In this document: positions 8,101 through 16,898 of the stretch, one piece after another
Position numbering within the stretch: the stretch's first letter is position 1
Layout of the letters: every line of letters begins with the position of its first letter
From: Prosthecobacter gellanilyticus
Lineage (GTDB): Bacteria; Verrucomicrobiota; Verrucomicrobiia; Verrucomicrobiales; Verrucomicrobiaceae
Direction of reading: 5' to 3'
DNA: 64,000 nucleotides
Assembly: GCF_007992435.1 (NCBI RefSeq)
Contig: NZ_BKAG01000036.1
Coordinates: 1-64,000 of the forward strand
Position numbers and translations under genes: made by a program
The notes under the pieces: generated by a model
Database searches by the model: none
Told to the model about the DNA's origin: nothing
The model's input: the letters and a program-made list of their open reading frames with translations, nothing else

Positions 8101-11100
8101 TGCCACGGTTCGTGGCATCACCCAGGGACTGGGCGTTTCGCAGTTCCACACCGCCCGCATTGATCTGCAGAGTGCCGTCAAACGCCGCATTGGCTCCCTG
8201 CACGACCAAGTTGCCCGATCCGCTTTTCGTCAGCACGCTGTTGGTGTTTCCAGTGGTCAGCGTGCCGCTGGCATTTCCCAGGGTCAGAGTCTGGCTGGCG
8301 GCGATGTCCAGCGTGCCGCTCAGATCGGAACTGACCGTGAGCACCTTGGTCGTGCTGGCGGCGAACCCCGTGGTGATGGAGAGTGTGCCACCGCCGAAGA
8401 TGACGTCGTTTCCAGCGGCTCCCAGATTCGCCTCTGCTGCCACCTGCAAGGTGCCAGCATTCACAAACACGTTGCCAGTGAAAGTGTTCGTGCCGGAAAG
8501 GGTCAGGGTTCCCGCGTCTGCCTTGGACAGGGAGACCACACCATCGCCAGCATCGCCATAAATGCCGTTGCTGCCGGCGTTGTCGATGATGCTGGAGGAG
8601 ATGGTGAGTTGATGGCCCGCATCCACGGAGACGGCCAAAGTGCCTGCTGCAGTGCCACCGGCGGTCAGACGTCCGGCTCCAGACATCGTGGTGGCTGTGG
8701 CGCTGCTTTTGATGAGGCCGCCGCCCGCAAGATTCAGCGTGCGCGTGTTAGATGCTCCGAGATCCACGGTGGCGAGATCCGCGAGGTTCAGGCCCAGATC
8801 AGTCGTGGTTCCCGCGTTGGTAAGAGTGTAGGCGGAGGTTGGCGATGCGTTGTTCAGCAACACGATCTTGGTGGGATCGTTGACGTTGATGCCATCACTG
8901 CCTGTGTAGTAGCTGCTGAAGGCACGCACGCCGTCCACCGTGTATTCGGCGAAATCACTGCCGACGGTGGCCCAACCACCGATGAGACCGTTGGGCTGGC
9001 CGGTGATATAAATGTGCGGACCCACAAGTGCGGCGCCCAGGGTGCCGCCGGTGCCGGTGAAATTCACCGTGGCACCTGGGGAGATGGTGCCTAGTGAACT
9101 GAACGTGAGGGAGGATGCCAGAGCGGGCAGGGCATTATGATTGACGATGATGTTCGAGGCTCCGGCCGCAGCATTGAGCGCACCCACCGTTTCCGTCGTT
9201 CCCAGAACGGTGTTGCCATTGAGGATCAGGGTGCCTCCGCTCAGAGTGATGGGCGTGCTGTTGCCGATGCGGTTGGCGTTCGCGTTCGTGCTGCTGTCGA
9301 GATTCAGTGTGGCTCCCGTGCCGATGGTGATGCCGGAGGCATTGGCTGCGCTGCCATTGGTGCCGGAGAGCACCACGGTGCCATTGTCCACCAGCATTGT
9401 TCCGCTAAAAGTGTTCGTTCCGGAGAGGGTGAGTGTGCCGGTGCCTTCCTTGGTGAAGCCACCGGTACCGCTGATCACGCCGGAAAGAGTGGTGGAGGTG
9501 CCATTGCTCCCTGCGATCAGCGTGGCGCTACCCAGGGTCACATTTCCCGCGCCAGCGATGGAGCCGATCGTGCTATTAAAGCCATTCAGATCATAGATGG
9601 CACCGCTCGCCACCGCCACTGCGGAGGTGGTGGTGACACCGTTGACGACTCCGAGTCTCAAGGTGCCCGCATTGACGGTGGTCGTGCCGGTGTAGCTGCT
9701 GGCTCCGCTGACCGTGAAGACACCGCTGCCACTTTTGGTTAGGTTGCTGGATCCGCTGATGATGCCGGAGAAGGTCGTGGAGGTGTTGTCCCCGCCCGTG
9801 GTGAGGCTGCCTGCTCCCATGGTCACATTGCCCGCGCCGGCCAGCGAGCCGATGGTCTGACTGAAACCATTCGCATTCAGGATGGCTCCGCTGCTGACCG
9901 TCACTGCGGAGGTGGAGGGCAGGCTGCTGGCCACACCGAGCTGCAGCGTGCCCGCGCTCACACTCGTGGTGCCTGTGTAAGTGTTCACGCCAGAGAGGAT
10001 GACCGTGGCCGCTGTGGACTTCACCAAGCCGAGGCTTCCCGCCAGGGGAATGCCCACCGAGCCACTGCGCAGATCATAGCTGGCGGTGCTGGTCAGAGCA
10101 GAGGTGCCGCTGCCGGTGATGCTGCCACCATTGGCAAGAATGACCTGACCTACGGAGTCCGTGCGGTTGGCTCCGAAATCGAGCACTGCTGTGGGGCCAT
10201 CAATCGTCACGGCACCGGTGGAGAGCGCATTGCTCACGCCATAGGCCAGGGTTCCGGCACTGACGGTGGTCAGCCCTGTATAGGTGCTCGCGGCACCCAG
10301 GCGGACCGTGCCAGCACCTATTTTGGTTAGGCCGCCAGCTCCGGACACGACGCCGTTGAAAGCCACCTCGCCGCCGGATTCCGCCGTGACGATGGCTGTC
10401 TTGTTCAGCGTGACGGTGCCGCCGAAGGTATTGGTTCCGGCCGTGTTCATCCCTCCCAGGGTGGCCGTGCCGCTGCTGCCAGTCTGCACGGTGATGGCAT
10501 TGGTCACGGTGCGCCCGCTCGTCGCGCTGAAAAGCAGGGCGGCGTTGACGCTGCCGGAGGTGTTCGCCACGTTCACGGAGTTGGTGCCCAGCGCACTAGC
10601 GTTGTCTATGATCAGGGTGCCCTCATTATTAGTGGTCACACCGGTGTAGGTGTTGGTACCACTGAGTGTCATGGTGCCCGGCCCTGCTTTCGTGAGCGTG
10701 AATGCACCCGAGACCACACCGGAGACCGTGAGATCGCTGTCAGTGGTGACGGAGTTATCATTGACCGTGAAAAGCCGGTTCCCGCCGAGACCGAGGCCGG
10801 AGGTGATCTGCGCGACATTCGTCGTGAGGGGGCTGATGGTCACATCACCCCCGAGAGTGAGTTGCGAGCCAGCGGTGCCTGTGACGCTGCCGCCACTCAT
10901 GGTGAGGCTGCCGATCCCTTCCGTGAAGCCTTGCAGGTTCAACTGGCCGTCTGTGCGGATGGTCACCGCAGCACCATCGGGGATTTGGTTGGAGGCATTG
11001 TTTTGGACGATGGCAGAGGCCGCTGCTCCTGTGCTGTCGCCAATCACCAGCGAGGTGGAGGCCATGGCATTTCCGGATGACTTGTTCAGCACCACGGTGC

Positions 11101-12358
11101 CGTCATTCACCGTCGATACTCCCGAGAATGTGTTCGCTGAAGTGCCGCTGAGCGTCAGTGTGCCTGTTCCGTTCTTGGTCAGGCCGCCCGCGCCGCTGAC
11201 GACACCGCTGAAGGTGGTGTTGTTTGTCACCGTGAGTGTGCGTGTGGCTGACATGGAGGTCGCACCGGTAAAGATCAGATCATTGGCTCCGCTGAAGGTA
11301 ACGTTGCCAGAAAGAGTGACCCCATTGGCGATCGTCCGGGTGCCGCCGCCGGCCTGGATGGTCGGAGAAGCGGTGCTCGACCCGAAAATGATGCCACCGG
11401 TTCCTGCGGCTGCATTGTTGCCGAACACCAAGGTTCCTGTCGTGGCGGTGAGGCCGCCGCTAAAAGTGTTCGCGCCATTCAGGATCAGGGTTCCTGTGCC
11501 ATTCTTGGTCAGTCTACGACTGCCTGATACTTGGGTGACGACTCCGTTCATGGTCACCGTGCCCGCCCCGTTGACGGTGAAGGTCCGGCTGGAGTTCATG
11601 GAGACCGTGCCATTGAAAGTCAGGTTGTCCGCATTCTGAAAGGTCAGCGTCCGTGTGACCGTGAAGTTGTTGGCCAGGGTGCGCGCACCGCCCGCCGTTT
11701 GCAGGGTCAGGACGCCCGTGGAGACGGCGCTGGTACCGAAAGCCGCATCATTACCGATGATCACCGTGCCGGCGCTGCTGGTGCCCGAACCCAATGTGGT
11801 GGTGCCTGAATACGTGTTGGCTCCATTGAGCGCCAGGGTGCCGGTCGTGGTGGCTTTGTTGAGGCCGCCCGTTCCGGAAATCACCCCGTTGATCGTGGTC
11901 ACCTTGGTGCCGGTGATCGTGAGCAAATTCGCACCCGTGCTGATGTTCCCGCCGAAGGTGAGATTGCCGCTGGTGGCGCTCCAGGATTGTGATGCGTTCA
12001 GGGTGATCGCATTGTTGATCGTCTGGAGGTTCGTGCTGCTGTTGGTGATGCCGCCGGAGCCAATGGTGTAGGTTCCAGCTCCGCCCAGGGTGAATGATCC
12101 GGTGGCGTTGACGTCAAAAAGAATCGTGGCCACGCTCAACCCCGAGGACAGCGTGGGCGTGAGTCTAGTGTTCCCTGAGAAGGTCAGGCTGTCACCATTC
12201 ACGGGCGTTCCCGTGTTCCAGTTGCCAGTGGTGGTGATGCCGTTATCGGTCCCCAGCCCCGTCCAGATTAAGGTGGCCGCTTGTGCCTTGGGGCTGACGA
12301 GGATGGTGGCAATGCCGATGGTCAGGAACGCCAGCAGACTGCGGCTGAGGACACCCAT
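5102..12358 (-). CDS. Giant surface protein with autotransporter-associated beta-strand repeats and PEP-CTERM signal
   Basis: About 2,418 residues. A signal peptide (MGVLSRSLLAFLTIGIATIL...KAQA) is followed by some 2,200 residues of tandem beta-strand repeats of the PATR (autotransporter-associated) type, recurring as GLTKSGxGTLTLSGxNTYSGxTTVxxGTL with glycine, serine and threonine dominating. A non-repeated segment (about 2,260-2,390) precedes the C-terminal PEP-CTERM motif IPEPSRILLLGMALSAMFF and RRRR tail. There is no autotransporter beta-barrel, so export is expected through Sec plus an exosortase, with anchoring or release at the cell surface. ATG 12358 starts the signal peptide; an in-frame GTG at 12475 would add 39 non-hydrophobic residues. 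Likely adhesin or matrix protein. Confidence 0.88.
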   Translation of the reverse strand: MGVLSRSLLAFLTIGIATILVSPKAQAATLIWTGLGTDNGITTTGNWNTGTPVNGDSLTFSGNTRLTPTLSSGLSVATILFDVNATGSFTLGGAGTYTIGSGGITNSSTNLQTINNAITLNASQSWSATSGNLTFGGNISTGANLLTITGTKVTTINGVISGTGGLNKATTTGTLALNGANTYSGTTTLGSGTSSAGTVIIGNDAAFGTSAVSTGVLTLQTAGGARTLANNFTVTRTLTFQNADNLTFNGTVSMNSSRTFTVNGAGTVTMNGVVTQVSGSRRLTKNGTGTLILNGANTFSGGLTATTGTLVFGNNAAAGTGGIIFGSSTASPTIQAGGGTRTIANGVTLSGNVTFSGANDLIFTGATSMSATRTLTVTNNTTFSGVVSGAGGLTKNGTGTLTLSGTSANTFSGVSTVNDGTVVLNKSSGNAMASTSLVIGDSTGAAASAIVQNNASNQIPDGAAVTIRTDGQLNLQGFTEGIGSLTMSGGSVTGTAGSQLTLGGDVTISPLTTNVAQITSGLGLGGNRLFTVNDNSVTTDSDLTVSGVVSGAFTLTKAGPGTMTLSGTNTYTGVTTNNEGTLIIDNASALGTNSVNVANTSGSVNAALLFSATSGRTVTNAITVQTGSSGTATLGGMNTAGTNTFGGTVTLNKTAIVTAESGGEVAFNGVVSGAGGLTKIGAGTVRLGAASTYTGLTTVSAGTLAYGVSNALSTGAVTIDGPTAVLDFGANRTDSVGQVILANGGSITGSGTSALTSTASYDLRSGSVGIPLAGSLGLVKSTAATVILSGVNTYTGTTSVSAGTLQLGVASSLPSTSAVTVSSGAILNANGFSQTIGSLAGAGNVTMGAGSLTTGGDNTSTTFSGIISGSSNLTKSGSGVFTVSGASSYTGTTTVNAGTLRLGVVNGVTTTSAVAVASGAIYDLNGFNSTIGSIAGAGNVTLGSATLIAGSNGTSTTLSGVISGTGGFTKEGTGTLTLSGTNTFSGTMLVDNGTVVLSGTNGSAANASGITIGTGATLNLDSSTNANANRIGNSTPITLSGGTLILNGNTVLGTTETVGALNAAAGASNIIVNHNALPALASSLTFSSLGTISPGATVNFTGTGGTLGAALVGPHIYITGQPNGLIGGWATVGSDFAEYTVDGVRAFSSYYTGSDGINVNDPTKIVLLNNASPTSAYTLTNAGTTTDLGLNLADLATVDLGASNTRTLNLAGGGLIKSSATATTMSGAGRLTAGGTAAGTLAVSVDAGHQLTISSSIIDNAGSNGIYGDAGDGVVSLSKADAGTLTLSGTNTFTGNVFVNAGTLQVAAEANLGAAGNDVIFGGGTLSITTGFAASTTKVLTVSSDLSGTLDIAASQTLTLGNASGTLTTGNTNSVLTKSGSGNLVVQGANAAFDGTLQINAGGVELRNAQSLGDATNRGKVTLNGGTLLLRNDASTSFSNDVLVSENSTIDVGRLTGTTPAVTHTLGALSIGAKTLTTTGSNGAIAATGNVTLTGNATFNPTTADLSLGAVSGSFGFTKTGAGALIMAGSSTYTGTTTVSTGTLRLGAAGGVSAASAVSVASGAVFDLNNLSGAIGSLAGAGNVTLGSGTLTTGADNTSTTFSGVISGTGGLTKSGSGVFTLSGTNTYSGSTTINAGTLRLGSAGGVPSSSALSVSVAVGATYDLNNFNSTIGSLAGAGSVLLGNGTLNTGGDNTSTTFSGAISGTGALTKSGTGTFTLSGASTYSGVTTISNGVLLVQHTAALGSTAGATVVNSGAELRLAGGTSVGAEPLTLNGSGISSSGALHLVSGTSSWSGPVTVATSATIAADAGQLTLGSTVDLGANTLTFTGAGAHRADGIIIGTGNLIKSGAGSLTLSAVNTFSGTTTVNAGTVNVQNGAAFGAAGVGSVTVATGAALVFNNVDGINVGNKPLTLNGTGISGTGAISSVLGNHSWAGNITLASDSTIAVEADSFMASGVMGESGGARALTKTGAGTLILGGSNTYTGATNITAGTLQIGSAERIGDSSAVTVASGATLDLNDADETIGSLAGAGAVSFGIAPAAEATASLTAGGDGTSTTFSGALTGAGDFTKVGSGTMTLSGANTFTGLVSLDGGVLAIDTNARLGDTANAIDFGGGTLRMTSSISMSRAITLSTAGTVDTAGVNSTISTAMSGGGSFTKTGTGTLTLTGSNSYTGTTTVSQGSLQVGSGGNGTSGTGAVTAANTSVVLGTGVLQGTSFTAQSGSTIHPGDSILPAGHGTLSFTPAGGTGTFIFQSGSQVELGITTPNATSASYAGNALGSAGYNAWADSFTGVGSGSHDLMNFNASGGGTLTVSGNIKVNASGLSPSVGQVFNLIDWNTLITANFSGFNVGNNYRNGSGDNGLQFDLPDISGTPNLAWDVSRFTTSGVIVVVLIPEPSRILLLGMALSAMFFRRRRP

Positions 12359-12774
12359 TTTCAGCCCTTTCTTACTTCCCTCACTCTCATAGGGACGATG
12401 TTTCGCAGCGAGTCCACACTCGCTGCTGAGTGCAGGGGGCTGTGAGGTCGGTGAGATAGGCGCAGGTGGAGTCACGATAAATGCGTCTGTATAATTTAGC
12501 TTATTTAAACATAATTTCCATAATTTATGAATTATTTGTTAATGATTAGGCGTAAATTGCGCATCTGGAGCATGTTCGTTGAGAGGGCCCTTATGGATTC
12601 AAAATGGAGTTGGTTTAGTGGTAAAAATTTTGTAATTCCATAGGTTTTAGGCATGGGTTTTATTGCCGTTAGAAGGGGATGTCCTTGCTCAAGGCTTCCA
12701 AAGTTGTTCCGAGGATCGTCCATCCTGCCTTTCGTGATGAACCTTTGAGAGCATTGCCGTGGTCTCAGCGTTGA
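12359..12774. promoter_or_regulatory. Divergent upstream region between surface-protein gene and esterase gene
   Basis: 416 bases without a supported gene. Bases 12480-12560 are strikingly AT-rich (runs such as cataatttccataatttatg) compared with the GC-rich neighbourhood, as expected for promoters driving the surface-protein gene leftward and perhaps the esterase rightward. No -35/-10 pair could be assigned with confidence. Long antisense frames here and in the esterase are composition shadows. Confidence 0.4.
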
Positions 12775-13500
12775 ATGCCCTTCATGGTCAAAACGCTCTC
12801 TCTTCTCGCCCTCCTCCTTGCTTTTTCGCCAAGCTTTGCGGACACCCAAACCCCTGCTTCCTATAGCGGGGATTTCGTCATCAAGGTCAACTACCGCTAC
12901 CTGCTCTCCAAGCCGGAGGGCTATGAGGCTGACACGGCCAAAAAATGGCCCTTGGTGATCTTCCTCCATGGTTCGGGAGAGCGTGGCACTGACCTGGAGA
13001 TGTTGAAAAAACACGGCCCGCCAAAGCTCATCGCGGCCGGGCAGAAGTTTCCCGCCGTCATCGCCAGTCTGCAGTGTGAGCCCAAGCAGATCTGGAGCCC
13101 TCAGGGTGTGAAGGCAGTCACAGATCACCTCATCCAGACGGAGCGCATCGATGCCAGCCGCGTGTATCTCACAGGTCTGAGCATGGGTGGCTTTGGCACC
13201 TGGGAGACGGCGATGGAGTATCCGGACACTTACGCGGCCATTGCGCCTGTGTGCGGCGGGGCAGGGGTGCGCTGGGTCATGGCGGACCGCATCGCCAAGC
13301 TGCCTTGCTGGATCTTCCACGGCGACAAAGACGCCGCCGTACCGGTCGAGTTCAGTCACAAGATGCATGATGCGCTGAAGAAGATCGGCGCTCCCGTAAA
13401 GCTCACCATCTACCCCGGCGTGGGGCATGACTCGTGGACCCAGACGTATGACAACCCGGAGTTCTGGAAGTGGCTGTTCGAGCAGAAGCGCGGAGCCTGA
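12775..13500 (+). CDS. Secreted alpha/beta hydrolase (dienelactone hydrolase/esterase-like)
   Basis: 241 residues with signal peptide (MVKTLSLLALLLAFSPSFA), oxyanion-hole segment PLVIFLHGSGERG, nucleophile elbow LTGLSMGGFGTW (Ser), a late Asp in FHGDKDAAVPVEF and catalytic His in YPGVGHDSW. This is the phospholipase/carboxylesterase-prolyl oligopeptidase type found as CE1-like or feruloyl-esterase-like domains in polysaccharide degraders. Substrate unknown. ATGs at 12775 and 12784 are both possible; the latter gives the cleaner signal peptide. Confidence 0.82.
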   Translation: MPFMVKTLSLLALLLAFSPSFADTQTPASYSGDFVIKVNYRYLLSKPEGYEADTAKKWPLVIFLHGSGERGTDLEMLKKHGPPKLIAAGQKFPAVIASLQCEPKQIWSPQGVKAVTDHLIQTERIDASRVYLTGLSMGGFGTWETAMEYPDTYAAIAPVCGGAGVRWVMADRIAKLPCWIFHGDKDAAVPVEFSHKMHDALKKIGAPVKLTIYPGVGHDSWTQTYDNPEFWKWLFEQKRGA

Positions 13501-13618
13501 CGTGCCTGTCTGATCCTTTTATGCTGCCAGTGCATTCGTCTCTGCCTGATGACCCTCTTCTCTTGTTGAAGAAAACCTTGCCTGCTTCCACCGCACTCCC
13601 TAGCCTCCGCCCGCTTCT

Positions 13619-14857
13619 ATGAAATCACCTGCCGCCAAGAAACTGTTCGTCATGATGGTCCTCGAGTTCTTCATCTGGGGGGCCTGGCTGCCGCTCATCT
13701 GGGGCTACATGGGCAAGGATGGTCTGAACTTCTCGGGGTTTCAGATCACCATGGTCGGCAGCGCTTTTGTGATCGCGTCCATCCTTGGCATTTTCTTCAG
13801 CAACCAGTTTGCCGACCGTAATTTTTCCGCAGAGAAGTTTATGGCCTTCAGTCACTTGGTCGGTGGCCTCGCCATTCTAGGCATGTTCTGGGTAAAGGAC
13901 TTCACCACCTTCTTCAGCCTGATGCTCGTCCACTCGCTGCTCTATGTGCCGACGATCTCTGTTTCGAACTCCATCGCCTTCACCCATTTGAAGAATGCCC
14001 AGAAGGAATTCGGTCTTGTGCGCATGGGCGGCACTATCGGCTGGATCCTCGCTGCCTGGCCGCTCTACTTCGTCCTTCAGGGGAAAACGGGTGTGGATGC
14101 CGTGATTGCCAGCCGGAACATCTTCCTCATCTCGGGCGTTGCTTCGCTTGTGCTGGCCGCGTTCAGTCTCAGTCTGCCTCACACACCTGCCAAGCCCGCT
14201 GTTGCTGGTGAAGGCGGTTTTGCCTGGGTCAAAGCAGCGAGGTTTCTCAGCAAACCTTACCTGCTGGTTCTCTTTATTGTCACCTTCATCGACTCCACCA
14301 TTCACAACGGTTACTTCCTCATGGCGGGTGGTTTCCTGGGAAGCAATGTGGTCGGTATCAAGCCGGAGTGGATCATGCCAGTGATGAGCATCGGCCAGAT
14401 CGCCGAGATCGCGACGATGGCCGTGCTGGGCTGGTTCCTTTCCAGGATGGGATGGAAGACCACGATGATCCTTGGCGTCCTCGGTCACGCAGCACGCTTC
14501 GCCGTGTTTGCCTTCATGCCGGAGAACCAGACCATGATCATCTTCGTGCAAGTGCTGCACGGCATCTGCTACGCCTTCTTCTTCGCCACGCTCTATATCT
14601 TCATTGATGCCGCCTTCCCGAAAGACGTGCGGTCCAGTGCGCAGGGGCTCTTCAATCTGCTCGTTCTGGGGATTGGTGACTTTGCTGCGAAACTGTTCTT
14701 CATCCCGCTGCAGGACAAACTCACTGTCAATGGTGTAGTGAACTACAAGGAGCTCTTCCTTTGGCCCACCGGTCTTTCCCTCGCCGCTGCCGTGCTGCTG
14801 CTGATCGCCTTCTATCCGCCGAAGGAGCTGGATGCTCCGGCTGACGTGTCTCACTAA
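13619..14857 (+). CDS. MFS transporter, nucleoside:H+ symporter-like
   Basis: 412 residues with about 12 hydrophobic helices. The N-terminus (KLFVMMVLEFFIWGAWLPLIWGYM) and the segment FGLVRMGGTIGWILAAW between helices 4 and 5 are typical of the NupG/XapB-like nucleoside:proton symporter branch that is common in Verrucomicrobiota and Planctomycetes. The true substrate may be a nucleoside or a sugar. A small membrane protein follows 17 bases downstream on the same strand, so they may be co-transcribed. Confidence 0.82.
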   Translation: MKSPAAKKLFVMMVLEFFIWGAWLPLIWGYMGKDGLNFSGFQITMVGSAFVIASILGIFFSNQFADRNFSAEKFMAFSHLVGGLAILGMFWVKDFTTFFSLMLVHSLLYVPTISVSNSIAFTHLKNAQKEFGLVRMGGTIGWILAAWPLYFVLQGKTGVDAVIASRNIFLISGVASLVLAAFSLSLPHTPAKPAVAGEGGFAWVKAARFLSKPYLLVLFIVTFIDSTIHNGYFLMAGGFLGSNVVGIKPEWIMPVMSIGQIAEIATMAVLGWFLSRMGWKTTMILGVLGHAARFAVFAFMPENQTMIIFVQVLHGICYAFFFATLYIFIDAAFPKDVRSSAQGLFNLLVLGIGDFAAKLFFIPLQDKLTVNGVVNYKELFLWPTGLSLAAAVLLLIAFYPPKELDAPADVSH

Positions 14858-14874
14858 TTCAACCACCGCAGGCC

Positions 14875-15237
14875 ATGCCGCGAGATCCCTCATCCTCATC
14901 CGGAGCGCATCCCGATGGGGATGATCTCCCGGATGTGCCACGGACCACGGAGCTTCTTCTGAAGCTCCGCCGCAAGGAGGGCATGATGTCGTGGGGATCG
15001 CTGGTTCCCTGCATCATCTATTTGGGAGGGGCGATTGCTTATCTCGTGATGAGCGGCAAAGATGCTTTTCCGGGTGTCATCCTCTGGGTCGGCATGGCAG
15101 CGTTGTTCCTTGTGGCAGATCGAATGGATAAGCAGAGAAAGCGTGATCAACTCGTTCACGAGCTTCTCGGAGAATTGGTAGCAGAAAACAACCGTCTGCG
15201 CCGTGCACTTCCGGAGGCGGCCAGAGAAGTGCGCTGA
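14875..15237 (+). CDS. Small membrane protein of unknown function
   Basis: 120 residues: a polar N-terminus (40 aa), two hydrophobic helices (SLVPCIIYLGGAIAYLVM and FPGVILWVGMAALFLVA), then a charged, probably coiled-coil C-terminus rich in Lys, Arg and Glu. No family recognised. It lies 17 bases after the MFS transporter and converges with the exported racemase gene, whose stop is only 3 bases away. Confidence 0.5.
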   Translation: MPRDPSSSSGAHPDGDDLPDVPRTTELLLKLRRKEGMMSWGSLVPCIIYLGGAIAYLVMSGKDAFPGVILWVGMAALFLVADRMDKQRKRDQLVHELLGELVAENNRLRRALPEAAREVR

Positions 15238-15239
15238 GA

Positions 15240-16484
15240 CTACTTCCCAAGCCTCCTCCACACCTCCGGCAGCTTCGTCTCAATCAGCTTCCGAGTCGTG
15301 CTTGGAATGCGTGCGGAAGTCATCGGCACGTTCACGCTGTCTTCACGATTCAACTCGCCGGGTGACCGTGAGTATTTGAACTCCTTCTCCAATCCACCAT
15401 CGGCGGTCAGCGGGATGTCCGCGCGCTGAGGATTCGGGATGGAGAGGTAGAAGCTGTCCTTGGCTGTCGGAGCATCCTTGGCCTGAATCTTCGCCGCGGC
15501 CAGCTCTCGGAAGAGTTCGCGGGCCGTCCACTCGGCCGGATTCACATAGGCGATCTTCGGGGCGATGAGCTTCTCCAAGGCCGCATCTTTCCTCAAGGCT
15601 GCAAAGGCATGGTCGATCTCGGATTGGACGAGAGGGAAGTGCGTGCAGCCGAGCACCACGGTGGAGAGTGGGGAGGCCACGCCGCTCTTTTGGTGTGCTT
15701 CCACCAAGGCGCGTACATCCATATCACAGCGTTCGGTCACGCTTTCTTTGAAGGCGGGATCACCCTCGATCACGCCGGCCAGATTGGCGCTGCCTTGCTG
15801 GGTGATGGTCGGCACGCTGCGGCCGGCCAAACCAAGAGTTTGTCCAATCACGCGTGGATAGGCGCCGCTGGCACAGGTGCCCACTGTGGCCAGCACGCCG
15901 ACCGCGCCTTCCTTGTGCGCGCTCTGCACGCCGCGTGCACCGGCCTCCACGACACCGACGACAAACACCGGCACTTCCCAGGTTTTCAGGGCAGCGCGAA
16001 TGTCATCGATCCCATAGGCCGTCGCCGTGTTGCAGGCGATGACGAGCGCTTTCACCGGCGGCTTGTCCTGACGAAACGTTTTTTTGTCTGGATCAAACCA
16101 GCGTCTGCCGAGCAGGAAGATGGCGTCTTTGACGATCAGCTCGCGCAGGTAGTCCGTGCGGCCCGCACTGGAATAGTTGCCATAGGGCATGTTGGCCTGA
16201 TCGCCGAAGTATTGGAAGCGCTCGTTGGCAAAGTCTGGCTTGCCATCGGCACCGGGCTGCAGGGTCTCATTGTGAAAAGCATCGATGGTTAGGATCGCTT
16301 CCAGCACGGTGAGCCCGCCGATACCCGAGTCGAAAACTCCGATGGGCAGGTCGCGCGTGTCCTTTTTCAAGGCGGAGACATCAAAGCTGTAAGCGGCATC
16401 ACCTTGCGGATGCTCCTGTGCATGCTGCACAAGGTCCGCGGCAAAAGTGCTGGTCGCAAAGAGAAGGGGAAGAAGCGTCTTCAT
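15240..16484 (-). CDS. Glutamate racemase homolog with signal peptide
   Basis: About 414 residues. A signal peptide (MKTLLPLLFATSTFA) is followed by an Asp/Glu racemase domain: IGVFDSGIGGLTVLEAI, ACNTATAYGIDDI (first catalytic Cys, about 151) and VVLGCTHFPL (second catalytic Cys, about 280). Between the first and second motifs there is an insertion of about 35 residues relative to MurI. Both catalytic cysteines are intact, so it may be active, but export is not expected of a MurI that feeds cytoplasmic peptidoglycan synthesis. The start ATG 16484 overlaps the cytidine deaminase stop (TGATG), and a GTG at 16487 is also in frame. Translational coupling with the deaminase is likely. Confidence 0.82.
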   Translation of the reverse strand: MKTLLPLLFATSTFAADLVQHAQEHPQGDAAYSFDVSALKKDTRDLPIGVFDSGIGGLTVLEAILTIDAFHNETLQPGADGKPDFANERFQYFGDQANMPYGNYSSAGRTDYLRELIVKDAIFLLGRRWFDPDKKTFRQDKPPVKALVIACNTATAYGIDDIRAALKTWEVPVFVVGVVEAGARGVQSAHKEGAVGVLATVGTCASGAYPRVIGQTLGLAGRSVPTITQQGSANLAGVIEGDPAFKESVTERCDMDVRALVEAHQKSGVASPLSTVVLGCTHFPLVQSEIDHAFAALRKDAALEKLIAPKIAYVNPAEWTARELFRELAAAKIQAKDAPTAKDSFYLSIPNPQRADIPLTADGGLEKEFKYSRSPGELNREDSVNVPMTSARIPSTTRKLIETKLPEVWRRLGK

Positions 16485-16867
16485 CACAGGGCGAAGGTTT
16501 CGGGCAGTAGTTGGGCGATGGTCATGGTCACGGGTTTTCCATCCCGAAGGAACGTCACCTCGCTGGCACCTCCAGGCAGAGAAAACTCAGCGATGACCTG
16601 CCGGCATGCTCCACAGGGTGGGAACTCATGCCCGAGACAAATCACGCTCAGGCGGGCGATTTTCATTCCAGGCCCCTCCTCCGCCACGGCGTGAAAAATG
16701 GTATTTCTCTCCGCGCAGATGGTTAGGCCGTAGCTGGCATTCTCCACATTGCAGCCGGTGATGATTTTCCCTGAAGAGGTCTCCAACGCGCAGCCTACTT
16801 GATACTTCGAATAGGGCGCGTAGGCGCGTTCAGCAACACCCTGGGCAAGCGTGAGGAGATCAGGCAT
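16484..16867 (-). CDS. cdd: Cytidine deaminase
   Basis: 127 residues, the size of the homotetrameric bacterial enzyme. Zinc ligand motifs CAERN (Cys 51 with catalytic Glu 53) and PCGACRQ (Cys 85, Cys 88) are complete, and NVENASYG is the substrate-binding signature. It deaminates cytidine and deoxycytidine to uridine forms in pyrimidine salvage. Its stop overlaps the start of the racemase homolog (TGATG). Confidence 0.93.
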   Translation of the reverse strand: MPDLLTLAQGVAERAYAPYSKYQVGCALETSSGKIITGCNVENASYGLTICAERNTIFHAVAEEGPGMKIARLSVICLGHEFPPCGACRQVIAEFSLPGGASEVTFLRDGKPVTMTIAQLLPETFAL

Positions 16868-16898
16868 GCGCTGAAAGTGGCACGGGCCTGGGAGAAAG

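Noticed and set aside
5298..12392. Long antisense open frames (up to about 330 codons) inside the surface-protein gene
   Set aside because: They are low-complexity shadows of the repeated beta-strand coding sequence on the other strand.
12532..13428. Antisense frame of nearly 300 codons across the esterase
   Set aside because: The opposite strand encodes a clear alpha/beta hydrolase with signal peptide and catalytic motifs.
13877..14941. Antisense frame of 354 codons across the MFS transporter
   Set aside because: His/Asp/Glu-rich product typical of a membrane protein's reverse strand.
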